64,000 bases of DNA from Streptomyces omiyaensis (GTDB lineage: Bacteria; Actinomycetota; Actinomycetes; Streptomycetales; Streptomycetaceae). Of the stretch, positions 57,192 through 64,000 are shown in pieces. A model generated the notes under the pieces. That model was given only the letters and a program-made list of their open reading frames with translations. It did not search any database and was not told the origin of the DNA. The first letter of the stretch is position 1. Each line of letters opens with the position of its first letter. A program made the translations under genes and the position numbers. The stretch spans positions 124,001 to 188,000 of the forward strand of contig NZ_BMVV01000015.1 of assembly GCF_014650895.1 (NCBI RefSeq), in the 5' to 3' direction.

Positions 57192-58283
57192 GTGAGTGCG
57201 TGGCGGGTGCGGGTCGTGCGGCCGGGGGAGCTGGGCGAGCGCGAGATCGAGGCGTGGCGCGAGCTGCGGGCCGGGTCCGGTGCTCCCGCGAACCCCTTCA
57301 TGGAGCCGGAGTTCACCCTCGCCGTCGGAGCCGTACGCCCCCGCTCGCGGGTCGCCGTCTGGTGGGAGGGCGACGAGCCCGTCGGCTTCTTCCCCCACGA
57401 GAAGGGCCCGTTGGGGCGCGGCCGGGCCATCGGCTTCGGCGTCTCCGACAGCCAGGGCGGCATCTTCCGGCCCGGACTGCGGCCCGGCGCACGGGCGCTG
57501 CTCCGCGCCTGCGGCCTCGTCCTCTGGGAGTACGACAACCTGGAGACCGGGCAGCCCGTCTTCGAGGGCGCCGCCGACGAGTCCTTCGCCTCGCCCGTCA
57601 TCGACGTCGGCGAGGGGTACGAGGCCTACGAGGCGCTGCTGCGCGTCCAGTCGCCGAAGTTCCTCAGGACCACCCTCGCCAAGGACCGCAAGCTGGCCCG
57701 GCAGTCCGGCGCCGAGCTGCGGTTCGTCTTCGACGAGCGCGACCCGGCCGCCCTGCGCACCCTCATGGAGTGGAAGTCCGCCCAGTACCGCAGGACCGGC
57801 CGCGGCGACCGCTTCGCCCAGGAGTGGATCAGCGCCCTGGTCCGCCGGCTCCACGAGCAGCGCGCGCCCGGCTGCTCCGGCGTCCTGTCCGTGCTGTACG
57901 CCGGGGACCGCCCCGTCGCCGCCCACTTCGGCCTGCGCTCGGCGACCGTCCTGTCGTGCTGGTTCCCCGCCTACGACCCCGCGTACGCCAAGTACTCCCC
58001 GGGCCTCGTCCTCCATCTGCGGATGGCCGCCGGCGCGGCGGAGGCGGGCATCGGCATGCTCGACCTCGGGCGCGGCGCCGCCGAGTACAAGGACTCCCTG
58101 AAGACCGGCGAACTCACCGTCCACGAGGGCGCCGTCACCCGCCCCGACCCGCGCACCGTCCTGCACCGGCTGCGCCGCGAGCCGGTCCGGGCGGTCCACG
58201 CCTACGTCCGCGAGCGCCCCGCCCTGGCGGCCCGCGCCCGAGAAGCCCTGAACACCGTCGCCCGCCTCAAGGGCGACCGGTAG
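57192..58283 (+). CDS. GNAT-fold acetyltransferase of CelD/BioF2 type
   Basis: A 363-residue protein of the CelD/BioF2-like tandem GNAT group associated with exopolysaccharide and cellulose gene clusters. Typical segments are ANPFMEPEFTLAVGAVRPRSRVAVWW, PKFLRTTLAKDRKLARQSGAELRFVFDE, and VLYAGDRPVAAHFGLRSATVLSCWFPAYDPAYAKYSPGLVLHLRM ending in IGMLDLGRGAAEYKDSLKTGE. It may acetylate a sugar or aminoacyl group on a polysaccharide. It leads six plus-strand genes of envelope carbohydrate type. Confidence 0.82.
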   Translation: MSAWRVRVVRPGELGEREIEAWRELRAGSGAPANPFMEPEFTLAVGAVRPRSRVAVWWEGDEPVGFFPHEKGPLGRGRAIGFGVSDSQGGIFRPGLRPGARALLRACGLVLWEYDNLETGQPVFEGAADESFASPVIDVGEGYEAYEALLRVQSPKFLRTTLAKDRKLARQSGAELRFVFDERDPAALRTLMEWKSAQYRRTGRGDRFAQEWISALVRRLHEQRAPGCSGVLSVLYAGDRPVAAHFGLRSATVLSCWFPAYDPAYAKYSPGLVLHLRMAAGAAEAGIGMLDLGRGAAEYKDSLKTGELTVHEGAVTRPDPRTVLHRLRREPVRAVHAYVRERPALAARAREALNTVARLKGDR

Positions 58284-58312
58284 CCGCAGGTGTACGTCCC
58301 TGGGGGAACCCC

Positions 58313-59590
58313 GTGAACCAGCAGCCCGCCATATCCGTCGCCGAGCTGGAGCTCGACGCGTCCGGCGCCGCCGTCGGCCTGCGCGCCGCCCCCGGCGCCC
58401 CCGAGCCCGTCCCCGGCGAGGTCTACGCCCTCGTCCGGGTCGACGGGCGCCCCGCCGCCACCGTCCTCGGCCGGTACGAGGAGGGCGAGGACCCCGCCCG
58501 GGTCCTCGCCGCGCTCGCGGCCGCACGGCTCGCGGAATCCGCCGCGCCCCGCGCCGACGCCGAACGGCTCGCGGCGGCGCGGGGCCCGGCGGAGGACGTC
58601 GTCCCGCCCCGCGCCTCCGTGGTCGTCGCCACCCGCGAGCGCCCCGCCTCCCTCGCCCGCGCGCTCGACTCGCTGCTCGCCCAGGACCACCCCGACCACG
58701 AGCTGATCGTCGTCGACAACGCCCCCGCCACCTCCGCCACCCACGACCTGGTGACGACGGAGTACGCGGGCCGGGTGCGGTACGTGCGGGAGGACCGGCC
58801 CGGCCTGGCCGCCGCCCACAACGCCGGGGTCGCCGCCGCCGGCGGCGAGGTGCTGGCCTTCACCGACGACGACGTGATCGCCGACCCGCGCTGGCTGGGC
58901 GCGCTCGCCGCGCCCTTCGCCGCCGATCCCGGGCTCGGCTGCGTCACCGGCCTCATCCTGCCCGCCCGGCTCACCACCCCCGCCCAGATCCTCCTGGAGT
59001 CCCACGGCGGCTTCGCCAAGGGCTTCGCGCCCCGGCTGTACGACCCGGCCCGGCCGCCCGCCGACGAGCCGCTGTTCCCGTTCACCGCGGGCAGCTTCGG
59101 CTCCGGCGCCAACATGGCCTTCCGGGCCTCCGCGCTCCGCCGCGCGGGCGGCTTCGACCCCGCCACCGGCACCGGGACCCCGGCGAAGGGCGGCGACGAC
59201 CTGTACGCCTTCGTCGCCGTCCTCGCCGCCGGGCACCGGCTCCGCTACACCCCCGACGCCCTCGTCTGGCACCACCACCGCGAGACCTGGCAGGACCTGA
59301 GGAACCAGGCGTACGGCTACGGCGCCGGTCTCACCGCGTACCTCACCGCCACGCTGGTCCGCCGTCCCGCCCTGCTGCCCGCGCTCCTCGCCCGGGTGCC
59401 GCGCGGCCTCGCCCACGCCCGGACCATGACGGCCGGACGCGGCGCGGCCGACGGCGACGGCGTGCCCGGCGAGCACGGCACCCGGCACCACCCCTGGCCC
59501 ACGTCCCTCTCCCGCCTCGAACGCCGCGGCATGCTCTACGGCCCCGTCGGCTACCTCAAGGCGCGTCTCTCCCCGGGAGCCCCCCGATGA
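58313..59590 (+). CDS. Family 2 glycosyltransferase
   Basis: A 425-residue GT2 enzyme. An N-terminal ~95-residue extension precedes the catalytic domain starting PRASVVVATRERPASLARALDSLLAQDHPDHELIVVDNAP. The metal/nucleotide motif is TDDDVIAD, then GSGANMAFRASALRRAGGFDPATGTG and the ED-like GGDDLYAFV; HHHRETWQDLRNQAYGYG is the QxxRW-like region. It has no clear transmembrane helix, so it is cytosolic or membrane-associated. Its stop overlaps the deacetylase start (ATGA). Confidence 0.9.
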   Translation: MNQQPAISVAELELDASGAAVGLRAAPGAPEPVPGEVYALVRVDGRPAATVLGRYEEGEDPARVLAALAAARLAESAAPRADAERLAAARGPAEDVVPPRASVVVATRERPASLARALDSLLAQDHPDHELIVVDNAPATSATHDLVTTEYAGRVRYVREDRPGLAAAHNAGVAAAGGEVLAFTDDDVIADPRWLGALAAPFAADPGLGCVTGLILPARLTTPAQILLESHGGFAKGFAPRLYDPARPPADEPLFPFTAGSFGSGANMAFRASALRRAGGFDPATGTGTPAKGGDDLYAFVAVLAAGHRLRYTPDALVWHHHRETWQDLRNQAYGYGAGLTAYLTATLVRRPALLPALLARVPRGLAHARTMTAGRGAADGDGVPGEHGTRHHPWPTSLSRLERRGMLYGPVGYLKARLSPGAPR

Positions 59591-60396
59591 ACGGCGCCCC
59601 CGCGCACACCCGCATACCGGTCCTCCTCTACCACCCGGTGATGGACGACCCGCCGTCCTGGATCGCCGAGTTCACCGTCACCCCGAGGCAGTTCGCCTCG
59701 CACCTGGACGCCGTCACCGGAAGCGGCCGCACCCCCCTCACCGTCGGCGCGCTCGTCGGCCACCTCGCCGCCGGCACCCCGCTGCCGCCCCGGCCCGTCG
59801 TCCTCACCTTCGACGACGGCTTCGCCGACCTCGCCGGGCCCACCGCGGAGGCGCTCGCCGCCCGCGCGCTGCCCGCCACCGCCTACCTGACCACCGGCGC
59901 CCTCGCCCCCGGCCGGCCCTGCCTGCTGCCGCCCGCGCCGATGATGACCCTGGACCAGGCCCCGCGCCTGGAGGAGTACGGCATGGAGGTCGGCGGCCAC
60001 ACCGTCAGCCACCCCCAGCTCGACACCCTCCGGCCGGCCGCGCTCCGCTCCGAACTGCGCGACTCCAAGGCGGAGCTGGAGGACGTCCTCGGCCACGAGG
60101 TGCGCCACCTCGCCTATCCGCACGGCTACAACAGCCCCGCCGTCCGCCGGGCCGCGAAGGCCGCCGGCTACGCCTCCGCCGTCGCCGTCCGGCACGCGCT
60201 CAGCTCCCGGACCGACGAGCTCTTCCGGATCGCCCGGCTCATCGTCCGGCGGAGCCACACCGCCGCCGACGTCGAGGCCTGGATGGAGGGCACGGGCGCC
60301 CGCTCCGCCCCGTACCCCGACTCGCTCCCCACCGTCGGCTGGCGCCTCTACCGCAGGGCCCGGGCACGGGTGAAGGGGCCCGAGTTCGCGGGCTGA
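59587..60396 (+). CDS. Polysaccharide deacetylase (NodB-like)
   Basis: A 269-residue CE4-family enzyme. PVLLYHPVMDD, VVLTFDDGFADL (catalytic and metal Asp), GGHTVSHPQLDTL (metal-binding H-x3-H) and HLAYPHGYNSPAV are all present. There is no signal peptide, so it may act on a cytoplasmic or membrane-bound intermediate, such as N-acetylhexosamine on a lipid carrier. Overlap with the GT2 gene indicates coupled translation. Confidence 0.93.
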   Translation: MNGAPAHTRIPVLLYHPVMDDPPSWIAEFTVTPRQFASHLDAVTGSGRTPLTVGALVGHLAAGTPLPPRPVVLTFDDGFADLAGPTAEALAARALPATAYLTTGALAPGRPCLLPPAPMMTLDQAPRLEEYGMEVGGHTVSHPQLDTLRPAALRSELRDSKAELEDVLGHEVRHLAYPHGYNSPAVRRAAKAAGYASAVAVRHALSSRTDELFRIARLIVRRSHTAADVEAWMEGTGARSAPYPDSLPTVGWRLYRRARARVKGPEFAG

Positions 60397-60508
60397 GCGG
60401 TTTTCCGGATCGTCAGGAATCGTCGCCGCGGCGGGAGTTGTGCCACCGCGCAGAACCGAAGTACGTTCCCTTGCTTCGTCACAGGGGACCGTGGGGGGAG
60501 AGGGCTTC

Positions 60509-62542
60509 GTGCAGCACGACCAGGAGTCGAGAGCGGTGAGCGAGGGGACCGGGCCGGACGGCCGGGAGCAGGGGGCGGCCACGGCCACGGCCGACACCGC
60601 GCCACCCCGCCCGGAGGAACCGGCCGGCACCCCGGATGATCCGGCCGGCGCCGCGCCGCCCCGCGCGGAGGAACCGGCCGGCACCCCGCCCGCCCCGGAG
60701 GATCCGGCCGGCGCCGCGCCGCCCCGCCCGCCCGCGGGCACCGCCCGGGGCCTCGCCGCGCTCCGCGGCCCGGCCGCCCTCGCCCTCGCCCCGCTGCTCG
60801 TGGCCGCGGCGCTCTGGCTCTGGTCGCTGTCCCGGATCGGCTTCCGGAGCATCGACGAGTTCGGCCTCCTCGACCGCTTCCCGGTCTCCTTCTACGCCTC
60901 GCTGGTCGTCCTCACCCTCGGCTTCGTCCTCACCCTCCGCCGTGCCGGCACCGCGCCCGCCTGGCCCGCCGTCTACAGCGTGGCCATGCTCTTCGCCCTC
61001 AAGGCGCCGCCCGCGATCCTCTACGACACCGTCCGCTACGCCTGGGCCTCGAAGCACGACGCGATCATCACCCGGCTCCTCGCCGAGGGCACCGTCCACC
61101 CCGGCGCCGAGCTGACCGGCGGCATGTCCGCCTACGACCAGTGGCCCGGCTTCTTCGCCCTCGACGCCGCCCTCGTCCGGGCCTTCGGCGTCGAGGCCGC
61201 CGCCTCCTTCATCAACTGGGCGCCGGTCGTCCTCGGGCTGCTCACCCTGCCCCTGCTGCTGCTCGTCTACCGCACCTTCAGCGACGACTGGCGGCTCGTC
61301 TGGACCGCCGTGTGGATCTTCCAGCTGGCGAACTGGGTGGGCCAGGACTACCTCTCCCCGCAGGGCTTCTCCTACCTGCTGTACCTGACCGTCCTCGCCG
61401 TCGTCGTCCGCCACTTCGTGCGGCCCGGCTCGGCCGGACCGCTGCGCGACCGCGCCTTCCTCGACCCGGCCGCAGCCGCCGTCCCGCCGGCCACCACCGC
61501 CCGCCGGCGGGCCGTCGCCGTCGTCCTCCTGGTCCCGGTCGTCGCCGCCGTCAACGCCTCGCACCAGCTCACCCCGCTCATGCTCTGCATGACCCTGGCG
61601 GCGCTCTGCCTCACCCGCCGCTACCGCAACCTCGGGCTGCTCGCCGTCTCCGGCGCCCTCATGCTGGCCTGGTACCTGACCATGGGCCGGGAGCTCTTCC
61701 TCGGCACCCTCGCCACCCTCCGGGAGAAGCTCGGCGACCTGCTCGGCAACTCCCGCCCCGGCTTCGCCGGCGACCCCACCGGGCCCGGCCCGGAGCTGGT
61801 CGGCAACGCCAACGTCCTGATGATCCTCGTCCTCGGCGGGCTCGCCGTCGCGGCCGTCCTGCTCCGCCGCCGGCTGGCCCGCAGCGCCCTGCCGCTGATC
61901 CTCGCCGCCGGCGCCTCCGCCCCGCTCGTCGCCGTCAACGACTACGGCGGCGAGATGATCTTCCGGGTCTACCTCTTCGGCCTGCCCGGCGCCGCCTTCT
62001 TCGCCGCCGCCGCGATCGTGCCCGCCGCCGGGGCCGCGAGCCGGGCCGCGCTCGCCGCCCGCCGGGCCGCCGTCGTCGCCCTGCCCCTCGCCCTGGTCGC
62101 CATGCTGGCCGGCTTCCTGCCCTCGTACTACGGCAAGGAGGGCATGCACTACGTCCAGCCGGGCGAGATCGAGCTCACCCGCCGCGCCTTCGACCGGGCC
62201 CCCGAGGGCGCGCTGGTCCTCGCCGCGACCGGCGCCTTCACCGACGCGTACTACCGCTACGACCGCTACGAGCGCTGGTTCTTCACCGAGCAGGAGGTCG
62301 ACGAGAACCTGCGGATGCTGAAGGACCCGGCGGGCTACCTCGCCGGCGGCATCCCCGCCGGGCGCCCCGCCTACGTGATCCTCACGCCCACCCAGGCCGA
62401 GGCCGTCATCGGTGAGGGCTACCTGCCGCCGGGCGGCTTCGCCACCCTGACCGACTCCCTGAAGAAGTCCCCGCTCTTCGCGGTGGTCGAGGAGAGCCGG
62501 TTCGGGGTCGTGCTGCGCTACCGGCCCACCACCACCGGCTGA
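60509..62542 (+). CDS. Large polytopic membrane protein of the polysaccharide cluster (GT-C-like)
   Basis: A 677-residue protein with a cytoplasmic low-complexity N-terminus of repeated PPRPEEPAGTP-type units (residues ~30-80), about 12 transmembrane helices (~90-540), and a ~130-residue C-terminal extracytoplasmic domain. The first long loop (YAWASKHDAIITRLLAEGTV) and AYDQWPGFFALDAAL fit GT-C or polymerase-like membrane proteins. GTG 60509 is selected because GGGAGAGG lies five bases upstream. It may polymerise or transfer glycans made by the upstream genes; the family is not certain. Confidence 0.8.
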   Translation: MQHDQESRAVSEGTGPDGREQGAATATADTAPPRPEEPAGTPDDPAGAAPPRAEEPAGTPPAPEDPAGAAPPRPPAGTARGLAALRGPAALALAPLLVAAALWLWSLSRIGFRSIDEFGLLDRFPVSFYASLVVLTLGFVLTLRRAGTAPAWPAVYSVAMLFALKAPPAILYDTVRYAWASKHDAIITRLLAEGTVHPGAELTGGMSAYDQWPGFFALDAALVRAFGVEAAASFINWAPVVLGLLTLPLLLLVYRTFSDDWRLVWTAVWIFQLANWVGQDYLSPQGFSYLLYLTVLAVVVRHFVRPGSAGPLRDRAFLDPAAAAVPPATTARRRAVAVVLLVPVVAAVNASHQLTPLMLCMTLAALCLTRRYRNLGLLAVSGALMLAWYLTMGRELFLGTLATLREKLGDLLGNSRPGFAGDPTGPGPELVGNANVLMILVLGGLAVAAVLLRRRLARSALPLILAAGASAPLVAVNDYGGEMIFRVYLFGLPGAAFFAAAAIVPAAGAASRAALAARRAAVVALPLALVAMLAGFLPSYYGKEGMHYVQPGEIELTRRAFDRAPEGALVLAATGAFTDAYYRYDRYERWFFTEQEVDENLRMLKDPAGYLAGGIPAGRPAYVILTPTQAEAVIGEGYLPPGGFATLTDSLKKSPLFAVVEESRFGVVLRYRPTTTG

Positions 62543-62656
62543 ACCCGCCACCGGCCGGGCCCGCCACCGGCAGACCTCGCCACCGGCCGGGTCCGCCCCG
62601 CCGCCCCGACCCCGCCGCCCCGCCCGCACCGACCCGACCGAAGGAGCCGGCACACC

Positions 62657-63109
62657 ATGGCCCGCCCACGCCTGACGACCCCGCTCGCGCGCAGCAGAGC
62701 CGCCCTCGCCGCCTCCGGCTGGGTCGCGCTCGCCGTCACCGCCCTGCCCGGCGGCTCGCCGCTGCGCTGGATCCCCGTCCTCGCCTTCGTCGGTCTCGCG
62801 CCCGGCCTCGCCCTGCTGCTCCCGCGGCCGGCCGCCCCGCGCCCCGGCGCCGGCCTGGAGCTCTTCGCCTTCGCCGCCCCGCTCAGCCTCTCCCTGGCCA
62901 CGCTCACCGCCACCGGGCTCTTCCTCGCCGCCGCCTTCTCGGTCGGCGCCTTCCTCGGGATCCTGGCCGGCTTCGTCACCGTGGCCGCCCTGCTGCCCGG
63001 CGTGCCGCTGCCCGCCGCCGGCTCCGGCCCCGAGGAGCCCGGGCCGGACGCGCGGCCGGCCGGCACCGCCTTCCGGTTCCGCGAACGGGGTCGGGACGGC
63101 ACCGGGTGA
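62657..63109 (+). CDS. Small integral membrane protein
   Basis: A 150-residue protein with four hydrophobic segments (ALAASGWVALAVTALPGG, WIPVLAFVGLAPGLALLLP, FAFAAPLSLSLATLTATGLFL and GAFLGILAGFVTVAALLPG) and a short polar tail. ATG 62657 has AAGGAG suitably spaced. The GTG of the glycoside hydrolase overlaps its stop (GTGA), so the products likely work together in the membrane. No named family. Confidence 0.75.
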   Translation: MARPRLTTPLARSRAALAASGWVALAVTALPGGSPLRWIPVLAFVGLAPGLALLLPRPAAPRPGAGLELFAFAAPLSLSLATLTATGLFLAAAFSVGAFLGILAGFVTVAALLPGVPLPAAGSGPEEPGPDARPAGTAFRFRERGRDGTG

Positions 63110-64000
63110 ACGGGCGGCACACGCGGGGCGGCGGAGCCACCGGCCGGATCGCGGTGGCGCTCGCGGCCGCCGGGGCGCTGACCGCCGGGATCGGGGTGTG
63201 GGCGGCCCTCGGCGAGGACGACGACCGCTGTCTCCCCGACGCCCGCCTGGTGGCGCCGTGCGGGGCCTGGTGGGGCGCCTACGTTCCGCACGACGCGGAC
63301 AGCTCGCTGACCCGGCCGGTGTACGCCTTCGAGGAGAGGATCGGCCGCAGGCTGGACCTCGTCTACACGTACCACGACATGTCCGGGAGTCCCGAGGACG
63401 GCACCCTGCTCACCCCCGACGAGGTGGAGCTCGGCCGGGACCGGCTCCTGATGCTCGCCTGGGAGTCCACGGTCTGGACCGAGAAGCACCACGCCAACTG
63501 GACCGAGAAGCAGCTCGGCTGGAAGAACATCGCCTCCGGCCGCTACGACGCCTCCGTCATCGACCCGCAGGCCCGGCGCCTCAAGGAGTACGGCAAGCGG
63601 GTCTTCTTCTCCTTCGACCAGGAGGCCGACTTCCGGATCCCGGAGGGCGCGGGCACCCCCGAGGAGTACGTCGCCGCCTATCGCCACCTCCACGACCGCT
63701 TCCGCGAGCTCGGCGTCACCAACGTGGTGTGGGTGTGGACCGTCTCCGGCTGGACCGGGAACGCCGCCACGATGAAGGCGCTCTACCCGGGCGACGCCTA
63801 CGTCGACTGGATCGGCATGGACCAGTACAACTACTACCTCTGCCACAAGTCGCCCGACTGGCTGGACTTCGAGAAGAGCCAGCGCCCGGGCTACGACTGG
63901 CTGAGGAAGAACGTCTCCGCCGACAAGCCGATCATGTTCTCCGAGTTCTCCACCGCCCCCGACCCGGACCGCCCCGAACGGCAGCGCGAGTGGTACGAGA
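63106..64000 (+). CDS. Glycoside hydrolase family 26-like protein (3' end cut by window)
   Basis: The frame opens at GTG 63106 and stays open to the last base, giving 298 codons without a stop, so the gene continues beyond the window. An N-terminal hydrophobic segment (RIAVALAAAGALTAGIGVWAAL) anchors or exports it. GAWWGAYVPHDADSS, FFSFDQEADFRIPEG (candidate acid/base Glu), NVVWVWTVSGWTGN, VDWIGMDQYNYY and PIMFSEFSTAPD (candidate nucleophile Glu) match GH26 endo-mannanase-type enzymes. In polysaccharide clusters such hydrolases trim or release the polymer. Confidence 0.85.
   Translation, partial: MNGRHTRGGGATGRIAVALAAAGALTAGIGVWAALGEDDDRCLPDARLVAPCGAWWGAYVPHDADSSLTRPVYAFEERIGRRLDLVYTYHDMSGSPEDGTLLTPDEVELGRDRLLMLAWESTVWTEKHHANWTEKQLGWKNIASGRYDASVIDPQARRLKEYGKRVFFSFDQEADFRIPEGAGTPEEYVAAYRHLHDRFRELGVTNVVWVWTVSGWTGNAATMKALYPGDAYVDWIGMDQYNYYLCHKSPDWLDFEKSQRPGYDWLRKNVSADKPIMFSEFSTAPDPDRPERQREWYE

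Overview
This 64-kb window is a chromosomal segment of a Streptomyces. The evidence is very high GC with G/C at nearly every third codon position, GTG and TTG starts, several apparently leaderless genes, a tRNA-Leu(UAA) matching bldA, two tandem resuscitation-promoting factors with a c-di-AMP riboswitch, and a gene order (mfd, mazG, eno, divIC, DUF501, ppx) that I know to be conserved in Actinobacteria. No integrase, transposase, prophage or CRISPR array is visible, so it reads as core chromosome rather than an island. Layout, left to right. 1-5023: the 3' end of mfd converges on a TetR repressor that is divergent from an SCO6745-type protein, with a dyad between them. 5066-14359: a run of mostly plus-strand genes: an HNH-nuclease lipoprotein, an acetyltransferase ending inside a 30-bp tandem repeat, an exported two-repeat protein on the minus strand, an unusual HTH / N6-methylase / specificity-like fusion, a membrane protein coupled to a TPR Ser/Thr kinase, a VOC protein, a membrane protein and a second acetyltransferase. 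14374-17928: a YfhO-like membrane protein divergent from a polyprenyl-phosphate glycosyltransferase, the pairing known from Bacillus csbB/yfhO. 18051-23998: SurA-like lipoprotein, mazG, a small coupled membrane protein, flavohemoglobin, P450 and the first Rpf. 24001-28811: riboswitch-controlled rpfA, enolase, divIC, DUF501 and a Ppx/GppA phosphatase. 28812-35492: a leader with a candidate Rex operator, NADH dehydrogenase 2, a Cfa-type methyltransferase, and a convergent two-gene ABC exporter. 35871-35956 is the bldA-type tRNA. 36111-45376: a BI-1 family protein, a TetR/hydrolase divergent pair with strongly palindromic operators, a thiolase, an SGNH hydrolase, cystathionine beta-synthase and a DUF4232 lipoprotein. 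45614-50515: an RpiR regulator, a four-gene cluster encoding three Roadblock/LC7 proteins and a DUF4388-like protein, an SRPBCC protein and a PLP decarboxylase. 50709-56181: a histidine-utilisation operon (hutU, M20 amidohydrolase, hutF, hutI). 57192-64000: a probable exopolysaccharide cluster (GNAT of CelD/BioF2 type, GT2, polysaccharide deacetylase, large membrane protein, small membrane protein, GH26) that runs off the window. Strong hairpins separate convergent units (30587, 32054, 37036, 44462). At three places short repeats lie directly on or after a stop codon (6621, 40155, 44531). The most unusual genes for follow-up are the HTH-methylase-TRD fusion with an HPPF in place of the catalytic NPPF, the GTPase-less Roadblock cluster, and the M20 enzyme that probably fills the missing last step of histidine degradation.
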